Shown here: in pieces, positions 44,952-53,347 of the stretch
How positions within the stretch are numbered: position 1 is the stretch's first letter
Layout of the letters: each line of letters opens with the position of its first letter
DNA from: Tautonia rosea
GTDB lineage: Bacteria; Planctomycetota; Planctomycetia; Isosphaerales; Isosphaeraceae
Direction: 5' to 3'
Assembly: GCF_012958305.1 (NCBI RefSeq)
Contig: NZ_JABBYO010000018.1
Span: forward strand, 1-64,000
DNA length: 64,000 nucleotides
Made by a program: the position numbers and the translations under genes
Notes under the pieces: generated by a model
The model's input: the letters and a program-made list of their open reading frames with translations, nothing else
What the model was told of the DNA's origin: nothing
Databases searched by the model: none

Positions 44952-45488
44952 TCAGATCCTCCCGTTCGTTGCGCAATGATGTTTGACAACGGTTGGAGGA
45001 TCATACCGCCGAGGGGTCTGGCGGGGCAATGACCGGGTGGGGCATGGGGGACGGGGGATCAAGGCCGCCTCGGCTTCCTCGGCCGCTTCCTGGGCCAATC
45101 GCTCGTCTTCCTCAAGGCATTCCCAGCGATAGACGGTTCGAGTGCGGAAGTAGTTGAAGTGTCCCGAAGCTTCCAGGTCGCCGGTGCGTTCGAACTCGCG
45201 GTAGCAGCGGGCCATGCGGAAACAGTCGACGAACCAGTCGGGCGACATGCCTTCCATGTTGCAGCCCTGGCGGACCTCGCCGTCAAGCGTGTTGGGGCCT
45301 TCCATCGAGGCGATCAACTGGCCGGACGCGGCGGTGACGGTGACGAGGAGTTGGTCGGATCGGGTCGCCCGGCAGGAGATGGTCCACCCTCCCATCTCCT
45401 GGACGAGGAAGGTCACCTGAACGTTGGACCAACGCTTCGGCCAATAGTCGCGGATCAGTTTGAAGGCGTCGAGGAGCGTTCCGAGCAT
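44952..45488 (-). CDS. Hypothetical protein abutting DUF1501 gene
   Basis: A 178-residue soluble protein beginning MLGTLLDAFKLIRDYWPKRW, with a beta-rich middle (QVTFLVQEMGGWTISCRATR) and an acidic helix (EEDERLAQEAAEEAEAAL). The last ~30 residues are Pro/Arg-rich and may be read-through of a former stop. No family recognised. Its stop TGA is followed with no gap by the ATG of the DUF1501 gene, so the two could be translationally coupled. Start chosen at ATG 45488. Confidence 0.55.
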   Translation of the reverse strand: MLGTLLDAFKLIRDYWPKRWSNVQVTFLVQEMGGWTISCRATRSDQLLVTVTAASGQLIASMEGPNTLDGEVRQGCNMEGMSPDWFVDCFRMARCYREFERTGDLEASGHFNYFRTRTVYRWECLEEDERLAQEAAEEAEAALIPRPPCPTRSLPRQTPRRYDPPTVVKHHCATNGRI

Positions 45489-45671
45489 CGACCTTGGCCT
45501 CCGTGCCAACTGGAGCAATCGTGGCAAGTGTGAGCGCCATCGAGTGCACAAAGATCCGTGTGAGTATCGGTCGGGCGGTCGGGCGATCGACAGCGATTCT
45601 CCGAGAGATTACGGCGCCGGGCCAACTCTGAACACCGGAAGGAGTGGGTCGAGGCGGGGAGAGGCAGGGGA

Positions 45672-46163
45672 TCAGGGGGGTGGAGCGGAACCGGAATCGT
45701 TGCGGAGGGAATGGAGGACATCGAGGGTTTCGGAGACATGCCGGGTCGGGCGGAACTGCGACGAAACGATGTGCCGAACGATTCCCTCGCGGTCGATCAG
45801 ATACGTTACCCGGCCGGGGATCAGACCGAGGGTTTTCGGCACGCCGAAGCGATCACGAACCGCGCCTTCGGGATCGCTCAGGAGGAGATAGGGAAGTCGT
45901 AAGCGGTTAGTGAACCGTTGATGAGATTCGAGGGAGTCGGAGCTGATGCCGATAACCTCGGCTCCAGCCTGCTGGAAGACCTCGTAGGAGTCTCGAAACG
46001 AGCAGGCTTCGGCCGAGCATCCCGGGGTATCGTCCTTGGGGTAGAAGAACAGGACGACCTCTCGGCCTCGGAAATCGGAAAGCCGGGTTGTGGTTCCTGA
46101 GGTGGACGACAGCGAGAAATCCGGGGCCGGCTGGCCGACACGGACCGGAGAGGAGGCAGACAT
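45672..46163 (-). CDS. bcp: Bcp-type peroxiredoxin
   Basis: Thiol-dependent peroxidase that reduces hydrogen and organic peroxides. The 163-residue protein has GQPAPDFSLSSTSG at the N-terminus and the active site FYPKDDTPGCSAEACSFRD, with peroxidatic Cys49 and resolving Cys54 five residues later, as in the PrxQ/Bcp class. No signal peptide, so cytosolic. Confidence 0.92.
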   Translation of the reverse strand: MSASSPVRVGQPAPDFSLSSTSGTTTRLSDFRGREVVLFFYPKDDTPGCSAEACSFRDSYEVFQQAGAEVIGISSDSLESHQRFTNRLRLPYLLLSDPEGAVRDRFGVPKTLGLIPGRVTYLIDREGIVRHIVSSQFRPTRHVSETLDVLHSLRNDSGSAPPP

Positions 46164-46208
46164 GCAAGGCTCCGAACGGGTTGCAATCGACGGACGAACG
46201 CGGAGTGT

Positions 46209-47591
46209 TCAATGATCGTCCTGCTGGAGCAGGCGGGCGATGGCGTCGAGGAGGACGATCTCGACGGTGGGGGCGACATTCGAGGCGCGGGGGCTGGCCT
46301 CGTAGCCCCCTTGGTAGTAGGCGGAGGCGGTGCAGATGTAGCCGGGGGCGTAGTCGCCGTAAGCGGCCATGCAGACGAAGAGGTCGGGACGCATGGCCTG
46401 GGCGGCAAGCTGGTACTCGACGAACAGCTCGCCGGGGAGGTGGAGCAGGCGAGTCGGGCCGAGGGTGAGGCAAGAGACGGGGATCGGGTCGTTGCCAGTG
46501 GTGCAGCGACGGAGCCAGACAAGGTCGACCGCGGCGGAGATGCGGGCGTTGGAGTTCGGGTCGGCCAGGGTGGCGGAGAGGGTTTCTTCGTCGAGGTGAG
46601 GGGCGGCGGGGAGGACGACGGGGACGACCTCCCAGGCGATCGAGGAGGAGGAGACGGGTGATCGGCGATTGGTTTCGGCGGCGGTGTCGAAGGCGCGTCG
46701 CATGGCGTCGGCGAGGCGGTCGGCGAGGACCTGGCGGTTCTCGGGGGCGCCGTCGTTGAACTTGCCGGCGCCAATGTTACCGCCGGCGCCGTCGAAGTGG
46801 ATGTGAGGGATGCCGGTGGCAGCCTCTCGGGCCTGGCGGGCGAGGCCGGGGAAGTCGCAACTGGCCAGGCCGGTGCGGTAGTAGCTCTGGGGGTGGCAGG
46901 CGTAGTAGGAGAGGCAGGCGATCGGCTCGGCGCCGTCGAAGAAGGTGAGGAGCTTGAGGTTCGGGTCGATGATGCCTTCGGGCTCGGCGCGGAGGGCCTC
47001 GTCGCGGCAGGCGGTGTAGCGGGTGGCGCGGACTCGGCCATCGGGGCCGAGGATGCGGCGGTTCGAGGCGACCCCCTCGACCAGGGCGTCGGCCGAGCCG
47101 ATGTGGGTGACGGTTCGGGCGTCGGCCTTGGCCTGGCGGGCGGCGTCGGCGGCTCGGGCGATGACGTCGCGGGCGAAGTCGAGGTCGAAGAAGGATTCGG
47201 AGGGGTCGACTCCGTGCTCGATCAGCAGCTCGGCTGCGGAGAAGTCGCAGCGGGGGGCGTCGTGCTGGTGCAAGGCGTGGACGGCGACGCGGTCGGGCGA
47301 GGTGCCGACGGCCCCGGCGATCGCCTCCTTGAAGGCGTCTTGGCCGCCGTTGCCGACGCCGATCCAGTCAATCGCCAGCAGGACGATCGGCTCGTCTTCG
47401 CCAAGCAGAACAATCCCCTTGCAGTGGAGCGGGTCCTGGACACCGTCGGTCGGGTCGTAGGCCATCGGGGTGCCGACGGGAGGGGAGGCGTCGACGTCGA
47501 ACGTGCCCAGGCGGAGCGGTTCGTCGGCGATGGCGACCGCGGAGAATCCGGAGGCGGCGAGCAGGACCAGGGTGAGGAGGGGGCGGACCAT
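46209..47591 (-). CDS. Neutral/alkaline ceramidase-like exported protein
   Basis: A 460-residue protein with a signal peptide of about 22 residues (TLVLLAASGFSAVAIA). The body resembles bacterial neutral/alkaline non-lysosomal ceramidase-like hydrolases: GTFDVDASPPVGTPMAY, HALHQHDAPRC with the putative metal-binding His, IACLSYYACHPQSYY and HFDGAGGNIGAGKF. Planctomycetes carry many such secreted homologues, and their substrates are largely unknown. The ATG at 47591 begins the signal peptide. Confidence 0.7.
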   Translation of the reverse strand: MVRPLLTLVLLAASGFSAVAIADEPLRLGTFDVDASPPVGTPMAYDPTDGVQDPLHCKGIVLLGEDEPIVLLAIDWIGVGNGGQDAFKEAIAGAVGTSPDRVAVHALHQHDAPRCDFSAAELLIEHGVDPSESFFDLDFARDVIARAADAARQAKADARTVTHIGSADALVEGVASNRRILGPDGRVRATRYTACRDEALRAEPEGIIDPNLKLLTFFDGAEPIACLSYYACHPQSYYRTGLASCDFPGLARQAREAATGIPHIHFDGAGGNIGAGKFNDGAPENRQVLADRLADAMRRAFDTAAETNRRSPVSSSSIAWEVVPVVLPAAPHLDEETLSATLADPNSNARISAAVDLVWLRRCTTGNDPIPVSCLTLGPTRLLHLPGELFVEYQLAAQAMRPDLFVCMAAYGDYAPGYICTASAYYQGGYEASPRASNVAPTVEIVLLDAIARLLQQDDH

Positions 47592-47733
47592 CGGGAGGGC
47601 TCCGGGGCTCAGGGGGTGGAGAACCCATCGCCGACGCTCCAGAGGCGGAAGCCGTCCGCACCGCCCGTCCCGCCCAGCCCCGTTGCGCGGCGTCAGGCAC
47701 GGGACGAAGTCACGCAATGGGGTTCGAAGGCCG

Positions 47734-48951
47734 TTACTCGGTGGTGGAAGCGGGCGAAGACAGCGAGCCGGGCTGAGACTCAACGACGGCGTGCGAGGTG
47801 ACGAGCGGCTCGCTGGTGGTCGAGGATCGGGAGCCGTTGGCCTGAGCCGACGCTGGGGCCGATCGCGGAGGAACGACCGATTCGTCCTCCTGCTCCTCCT
47901 CGGACTCGGAGCGAGTCGAGGACAGGCCGATCGTGCCGAACAGGTAGGCCTGGGCCGCGAGCGAGCCGAACAGCGCGATCATGGCCATCGCGGTAATGCC
48001 CAGCCGGGCCAGCAAGTAACCTTCACTCCGCAACGGGCCGTAGGCGATGAGGATGATGCGGGGTTCGGGACCGCGAAGAAACGAGAGCGGGACCGAGCCG
48101 AGCAGGGTGGCCCCGCGTAAGAGCCCGGCGTTGTACACCCGGATCGCCTCGGTCGGTTCGTAGTCGGCAACCCGTTCATCCTGGACCACGAGCCCTCGTT
48201 CCACCTCGTGTCCCTCGGACAGGGGGAAGAGATCCAGGAGGACGGTGGTCAGCCCTTCCGACCCGTACAAGGCAGCGACCAAGGACGCCTCGGCCACGAC
48301 AAAGACGAGCAACGGCAAGAGCAAGGCGCCGATCATCGCTCCGGGACGCTTCAAGGCGGTGCTGAGGGCCTGCTCGATCCCGAGCCGTCCCTCGGCATCG
48401 CGCACGACCAGGGCGAAGGCCACCACCGGCAAGAGGATTGCGAGGACGAGCAAGACCACCAGCGGCCAGGGGGCCGGTATGATCGGAGGGGCATACTGGG
48501 TTTGCCGGCTGCCGTCGAACAGCCAGATGGGGGTCACGAACGCGACGACGAGGAGGACGGCCAGGGTTAGCTTCGCCAGCCCTCCTCGCCAGCTTGACGG
48601 AGGAGAATCGACGCCGAACGCGGCCTGTTCGAGTCGGCCGACCTCCTCGATGCGGCGGAGGTAGACCATCGCGGCCCAGACGAGCAAGGCCAGGCCCAGC
48701 CAGCCGCCGACCACGGGAATGGCCATCATGACCACCACGGCGAGGGCGAGCAGGATGACCCCCGCGGCCGTCTCGGCCCATTCCTCCTTCATCGCGCTGC
48801 GCAGTCGAGAGATCGGCTTGGGGCCATCGGGCGATCGGTAACGGGGAACCTTCACCTCGGTCTTGCAATCCCAGCACTGGACGGTCGTTCGCTCGGGGCT
48901 TCGCTGGGCCCGGAGCGTCCGGCCGCAGGGGCATTTGACAAATGCAAACAT
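47734..48951 (-). CDS. Zinc-ribbon multi-pass membrane protein
   Basis: A 405-residue membrane protein. The N-terminus has a zinc-ribbon-like site: CPC at 8-10 and CWDC near 27-30. At least five hydrophobic helices follow, for example AAGVILLALAVVVMMAIPVV and GLALLVWAAMVYL, then a large Pro-poor loop and a C-terminal Glu/Ser-rich tail (SESEEEQEDESVVPP). No family recognised. Start ATG 48951. It lies upstream of the ceramidase-like gene on the same strand, 142 bases away. Confidence 0.65.
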   Translation of the reverse strand: MFAFVKCPCGRTLRAQRSPERTTVQCWDCKTEVKVPRYRSPDGPKPISRLRSAMKEEWAETAAGVILLALAVVVMMAIPVVGGWLGLALLVWAAMVYLRRIEEVGRLEQAAFGVDSPPSSWRGGLAKLTLAVLLVVAFVTPIWLFDGSRQTQYAPPIIPAPWPLVVLLVLAILLPVVAFALVVRDAEGRLGIEQALSTALKRPGAMIGALLLPLLVFVVAEASLVAALYGSEGLTTVLLDLFPLSEGHEVERGLVVQDERVADYEPTEAIRVYNAGLLRGATLLGSVPLSFLRGPEPRIILIAYGPLRSEGYLLARLGITAMAMIALFGSLAAQAYLFGTIGLSSTRSESEEEQEDESVVPPRSAPASAQANGSRSSTTSEPLVTSHAVVESQPGSLSSPASTTE

Positions 48952-49255
48952 GATGAGTGGCGCTCCGGGAGGCGGTCGTCGGCTCAGCTCGTGAGGTTCG
49001 GGCGCACCAAAAGACGTTGAGGTCTTGACAACGAATATCGGTCCCCTGCGCTCAATTCGCAAGGGCCGATCGACGGAAGTTATGGCCTGATGGAGCGATC
49101 TGCTTCATCCTGGTCTGCCGTTCACCCGTCGGAAACGGTCGAGCTTTGCCCGATCGCGGCGGTGGCTCCGCGCGTGCGAAAGGCCCAAGCCCCGAATAGA
49201 TCGGGGCCGGGCCTTCGACACAACGGTCGCTCGCTGGGGGATGCGGAGAGGTCGA

Positions 49256-49525
49256 TCAGTTGTCGACATTCTCCTCCAGCAGCTCACCCTCAGCCTTGAT
49301 CACCTCGCCGGCGGCCTGAACGTCCTCGGCCTGTTCTTCCGCGATGTCTTCGGACTGCTCGGGGGTGACGTAGCCGTCAGCCATGGCGCCGCCGATGGCC
49401 TCGCCGGTTTCCTGACGCTCTTCGGCGAAGTCTTCCTGGGCCTCCTGCAGCTGGTCTTCGGGAGAGCAGCCGACGGTGAACAGACCCAGGCCAAGCAGGG
49501 CGACGAGCGATGCGAGCATTTTCAT
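49256..49525 (-). CDS. Small acidic lipoprotein
   Basis: An 89-residue predicted lipoprotein: MKMLASLVALLGLGLFTVGC gives a classic lipobox with the lipidated Cys at residue 20. The mature part is very acidic and helical (EDQLQEAQEDFAEERQETGE). No family recognised; probably an envelope-associated structural or adaptor protein. Confidence 0.65.
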   Translation of the reverse strand: MKMLASLVALLGLGLFTVGCSPEDQLQEAQEDFAEERQETGEAIGGAMADGYVTPEQSEDIAEEQAEDVQAAGEVIKAEGELLEENVDN

Positions 49526-49706
49526 CGAATCAAGCTCCTGAACGATGGTGGTGCGAGTGTTTCGACACACCCTGAATGGTTGCTCATGCGACGTTGCAAG
49601 GCAGGGCGGTCGTGCCGGATACCTGGTGCAACTTGCGCGCCAAGAACCGACACGGCCACCCTTGGAAATGGGCTGCGCACCCGAGCGAAGAACGAAACAC
49701 GAGCGA

Positions 49707-51620
49707 TCATGATCCCTGAGGGCGGTCGGCGCGGGGGACAAGACCGATGACGGTTCGGGGGGCTCGGGCATCAGGGCGCGGGGTCGCGGTCACGGGAATC
49801 ACGTCGCCACCGTCGTCGATGATCAGAAGAGGAACGGCTTTGGGGCCAAACTGTGCGGCGAACGCCTCTGACGGGTCGGCCCCGTCGAGGTCGAGGCGCT
49901 CGATGGTCGCACCGGCGTAGAAGAGGGCGTCGAGGTGGCGGAAGGTCATGCCGGACCCAAACAGGACCCGCCCGTGCAGTTCGAGGGCGACCGATCGGCC
50001 GGCCTCGTGGAGGTCGGCCGCATCGATCTGGGCAGCGAGCGGGACGGTCACGTCGGGCTCAGGGTCGGCATCGTGGTTCTTCGGCGACCGGGCCGCGCCG
50101 TGCGGTTCGGGGGTGAGCTGGAAGACGTTCTGGCGGCCAAACAGGCTGGTGAAGTGCAAGGCGGCCAGGCTGTTGACTTCCTCGTTGGGGGTGAGAGCGA
50201 GCAACCGGCCGATCCGTCCAGCGTCGATCCGCTCACGGACAAAGGGGGAGAGGATGCTGGCGTTGAGGGTCGGAATGCCTTCGTGGTCGGCCGAGTCGAG
50301 GCGGTCGGTTCGGGTATCGACGAGCAAGACCGGGATGTCTTCGGCCCGAATGACGCGGGCAATGGCCAGCCCCAAGGGGTTCGCCCCGGCAATGAGGTAA
50401 CCAGTCCGACCGCCAGTCAGCCCGAGCCGACGCGCCAGCGGCACCGACGCCAGGCCATAGACCACCACCGTCCCGATAATAACCGTGAAGACGGCCGGGA
50501 CCAGGCGATCGGCCCCTTCGATGCCCCCCTCTCGCAGCCGCAAGGCAAAGACCGAGGCCACGGCCGCGGCGACGATGCCGCGAGGAGCCATGCACATCAA
50601 GAACAGTCGATCGGCCCAGGCAAGCCCTGTGCCCACCGTCGAGGCCAGTACCGAAAGCGGCCGCGCGATCACAATCAGAACAACCGTGAACAGCACGCTC
50701 CGCAGACCGACCGCCGCGATCTGATCGGGAGACAACCGCGCGGCCAGCACCACGAACAAGACCGAGACGAGCAGAACAGTTAAACTTTCCTTGAACTCGG
50801 CGATGTGCCGGATCGAGACCGATCGTTGATTGGCGAGGACCACCCCGAGCACGGTGACGGTCAACAGGCCCGACTCCTCTCGGATCAGGTCTGAGAGGGT
50901 GAAGGTGGCCACCACGACCATCAAGGCGACGGGATTGTGCAGGTAGTCGGGCACCCAGTATCGTCCGAGGACCCAGGTCAAGGCCATTGCACCGGCCAGA
51001 CCGATGACCAGGCCGACGATGGCTGTGAGCACCCCTCCCCAGATCAGGACCGAGAGCCCCGAACTCGGCCCGCCGGCCGTGCCGATCACCTCGAAGACGA
51101 GGACGGCCAGCACGGCGCCGATTGGGTCGATGACAATCCCTTCCCACATCAAGATCGGCCCGGAACCCCCCGACGGTCGCACATGCCGGAGCAAGGGGCC
51201 GATGACCGTGGGACCGGTCACGACGAGGATCGCCCCGAGCAGAATGGCCAGGGGCCAGGGAACGCCGATCAGATACCGACCGGCCACGGCGGCCACCAGC
51301 CAGGTGATGCCCGCGCCGATGCTCACGAGATTGCGGATCACCGCGCCTGAGGTTCGCAGGTCGGCCAGCTTGAGGGTCAGGCCCCCTTCAAAGAGGATCA
51401 CCGCGACCGAGAGGGAGACAATCGGGGCGAGCGCATCGCCGAGCAGCTCGGCCGGATCGATCAGGCGGCCGAGTTCGAGCCATTCGGCCGCGGGTCCTGC
51501 CAGCAGCCCGGCGAGCAGGAGCAGGAGAATGGCCGGGAGGTTGAGTCGCCAGGCCGCCCACTGCGCCCCGATTCCCAGAACGACAATGGCGGCAAGTTGG
51601 ATCAAGACATCTTCGTGCAT
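49707..51620 (-). CDS. CPA-type Na+/H+ antiporter with regulatory TrkA-N-like domain
   Basis: A 637-residue transporter. The N-terminal ~395 residues form the membrane domain with about 12 helices, including the family motif LSVAVILFEGGLTLKLADL and GPTVIGPLL, as in NhaP/CPA1 exchangers. From about residue 405 a Rossmann-type domain follows (GRTGYLIAGANPLGLAIARV, IPVLLVDTRTDRLDSADHEG), as in RCK/TrkA-N regulatory units that sense NAD or other ligands. ATG 51620 is the natural start; the frame extends to 51776 only through a non-conserved leader. Confidence 0.86.
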   Translation of the reverse strand: MHEDVLIQLAAIVVLGIGAQWAAWRLNLPAILLLLLAGLLAGPAAEWLELGRLIDPAELLGDALAPIVSLSVAVILFEGGLTLKLADLRTSGAVIRNLVSIGAGITWLVAAVAGRYLIGVPWPLAILLGAILVVTGPTVIGPLLRHVRPSGGSGPILMWEGIVIDPIGAVLAVLVFEVIGTAGGPSSGLSVLIWGGVLTAIVGLVIGLAGAMALTWVLGRYWVPDYLHNPVALMVVVATFTLSDLIREESGLLTVTVLGVVLANQRSVSIRHIAEFKESLTVLLVSVLFVVLAARLSPDQIAAVGLRSVLFTVVLIVIARPLSVLASTVGTGLAWADRLFLMCMAPRGIVAAAVASVFALRLREGGIEGADRLVPAVFTVIIGTVVVYGLASVPLARRLGLTGGRTGYLIAGANPLGLAIARVIRAEDIPVLLVDTRTDRLDSADHEGIPTLNASILSPFVRERIDAGRIGRLLALTPNEEVNSLAALHFTSLFGRQNVFQLTPEPHGAARSPKNHDADPEPDVTVPLAAQIDAADLHEAGRSVALELHGRVLFGSGMTFRHLDALFYAGATIERLDLDGADPSEAFAAQFGPKAVPLLIIDDGGDVIPVTATPRPDARAPRTVIGLVPRADRPQGS

Positions 51621-51853
51621 CCCGGTTGATCCTCTGGGGCGCGTCGCGTTGCAATGGCGGACCGGAGGATCGTAGCGATCGGCGTGCCGGATCGGAAGCC
51701 AAAATCGGAGGAGGGACACAAGGAACAGGACGAATCTGGGGAGAACGGAGGGAGCGGACGCGGCACGAGGCCACACCGACGGTCGGCAAGGCCTCGTGCA
51801 AGGGGCAATTAACGGTGGAGATCTGCCAGGATAGTTTTCCCCGGAAGAGGGGA

Positions 51854-53296
51854 TCAGGCGATCAGATCCTGGATAACCGAGCCGTAGACGTCGGTCAGGC
51901 GGAAGTCTCGGCCCGAGTAGCGGTAGGTCAGGCGCTCGTGGTCGACGCCGAGCAGGTGCAGGGCGGTGGCGTGGAGGTCGTGAACGTGCATGCGGCCTTC
52001 GATGGCGTTCATGCCGAACTCGTCGGTCGCGCCGTGGGTGTAACCGCCCTTGACCCCCCCACCGGCCAGGAACATCGAGAAGCCGGTGTGGTGGTGATCG
52101 CGGCCAGGATCGCCCTTCTTGGCCGGCTCGGAATAGGGTGTGCGGCCGAACTCGCCGCCCCAGATGACCAGGGTGTCGTCGAGGAGGCCGCGGGCCTTCA
52201 GGTCGCCGAGCAGGGCGGCGGTGGCACGGTCGGCATCGGCACAGAGGCGGCGGTGCCCCTTGTCGTTGGCCGAGTGGGTGTCCCAGGGTTGCTTGTTCCG
52301 GCCATCGACGTAGTAGACCTGGACCACGCGGACGTCGCGCTCAACCAGGCGGCGAGCCAGCAGGCAAGACTGGCCGAAGGTGGTGCGGCCGTAGGTCTCG
52401 CGGAGCCGCTCGGGTTCTCGGGAGAGGTCGAATGCCTCGCCGGCCTCGGTCTGCATCTGGAAGGCGAGTTCGAGGGAGGAGATCTGGGCGTCGAGGGCCG
52501 ATTCGTGCGGCCGATCGGCACGATGGAGGTCGTTCATCTGCTGGATGAGGTCGAGTTGCTTGCGCTGCTCAGCCCGGTCGAGCTTCGAATGCTTCAGGTG
52601 GGCGATCATCGCGTGCACATCAAGGTCGGAGGTGTTGACCGACATGCCTTGATGTTCGCCCGGCAGAAAGGCGCTCGACCAGAGTTGCGGCCCAACGACC
52701 GGCAAGCCAGGGCAGAGGACGACGAAGGGGGGCAGGTTGGCGTTCTCGGAGCCGAGGCCATAGGAGAGCCACGAGCCGAGGCTTGGCCGGGTCGGCTGCT
52801 GGTGGCCGGAGTGCATGAGCAACAGGCCCGGCTCATGGTTCGGCGTATCGGTATGCATGCCGCGGAGGACGCAGAGGTCATCGGCGAAGTGGGAGAGGTG
52901 CGGGAATAGCTCGCTCATCACCACGCCGCTCTCGCCGTGAGGGCGAAAGCGGAAGGGGGAGGGCATGAAGGTTCCCCCCTTGAGTTTGCGTTCCAGCTTG
53001 AACTTGTCGGCCGAGGGGGCTTCGCCCGCATACTTCGCCAGAGCGGGCTTGGGGTCGAACGTATCAACGTGCGAGGGAGCACCATTCATGAACAGGAAAA
53101 TGACCCGTTTGGCCTTTGCCGGGTGGTGCAGGCCGCCGAGCCCGGTGGCGGTAGCTCCCTGAGCGGTCGGCGGGGAGAGCAGGCCGGCGGTTTCCATGGC
53201 ACCGGCCAGGCCGAGCAGGCCGAATCCGGCCCCCGTACGTCCGAGCATCTGGCGACGGGTCAGGGGCCGGCGGGGGCCGCGGGGGTCGAGGCTCAT
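51854..53296 (-). CDS. DUF1501 protein, second gene of a DUF1549/1553 operon
   Basis: A 480-residue Tat-exported DUF1501 protein. The signal has LTRRQMLGRTGAGFGLLG. The family regions are clear: KAKRVIFLFMNGAPSHVDTF, GGTFMPSPFRFRPHGESG and WGGEFGRTPYSEPAKKGDPG, with RDHHHTGFSMFLAGGGVKGG near the end. Together with the upstream DUF1549/DUF1553 cytochrome-type gene, 51 bases away on the same strand, it forms the classical planctomycete pair; the pair's function is unresolved. Confidence 0.9.
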   Translation of the reverse strand: MSLDPRGPRRPLTRRQMLGRTGAGFGLLGLAGAMETAGLLSPPTAQGATATGLGGLHHPAKAKRVIFLFMNGAPSHVDTFDPKPALAKYAGEAPSADKFKLERKLKGGTFMPSPFRFRPHGESGVVMSELFPHLSHFADDLCVLRGMHTDTPNHEPGLLLMHSGHQQPTRPSLGSWLSYGLGSENANLPPFVVLCPGLPVVGPQLWSSAFLPGEHQGMSVNTSDLDVHAMIAHLKHSKLDRAEQRKQLDLIQQMNDLHRADRPHESALDAQISSLELAFQMQTEAGEAFDLSREPERLRETYGRTTFGQSCLLARRLVERDVRVVQVYYVDGRNKQPWDTHSANDKGHRRLCADADRATAALLGDLKARGLLDDTLVIWGGEFGRTPYSEPAKKGDPGRDHHHTGFSMFLAGGGVKGGYTHGATDEFGMNAIEGRMHVHDLHATALHLLGVDHERLTYRYSGRDFRLTDVYGSVIQDLIA

Positions 53297-53347
53297 GGCG
53301 AGGCTCCTTGTCGAAGCGGGAGGCTTGGGGGTGGGGTGGGGACGGAA

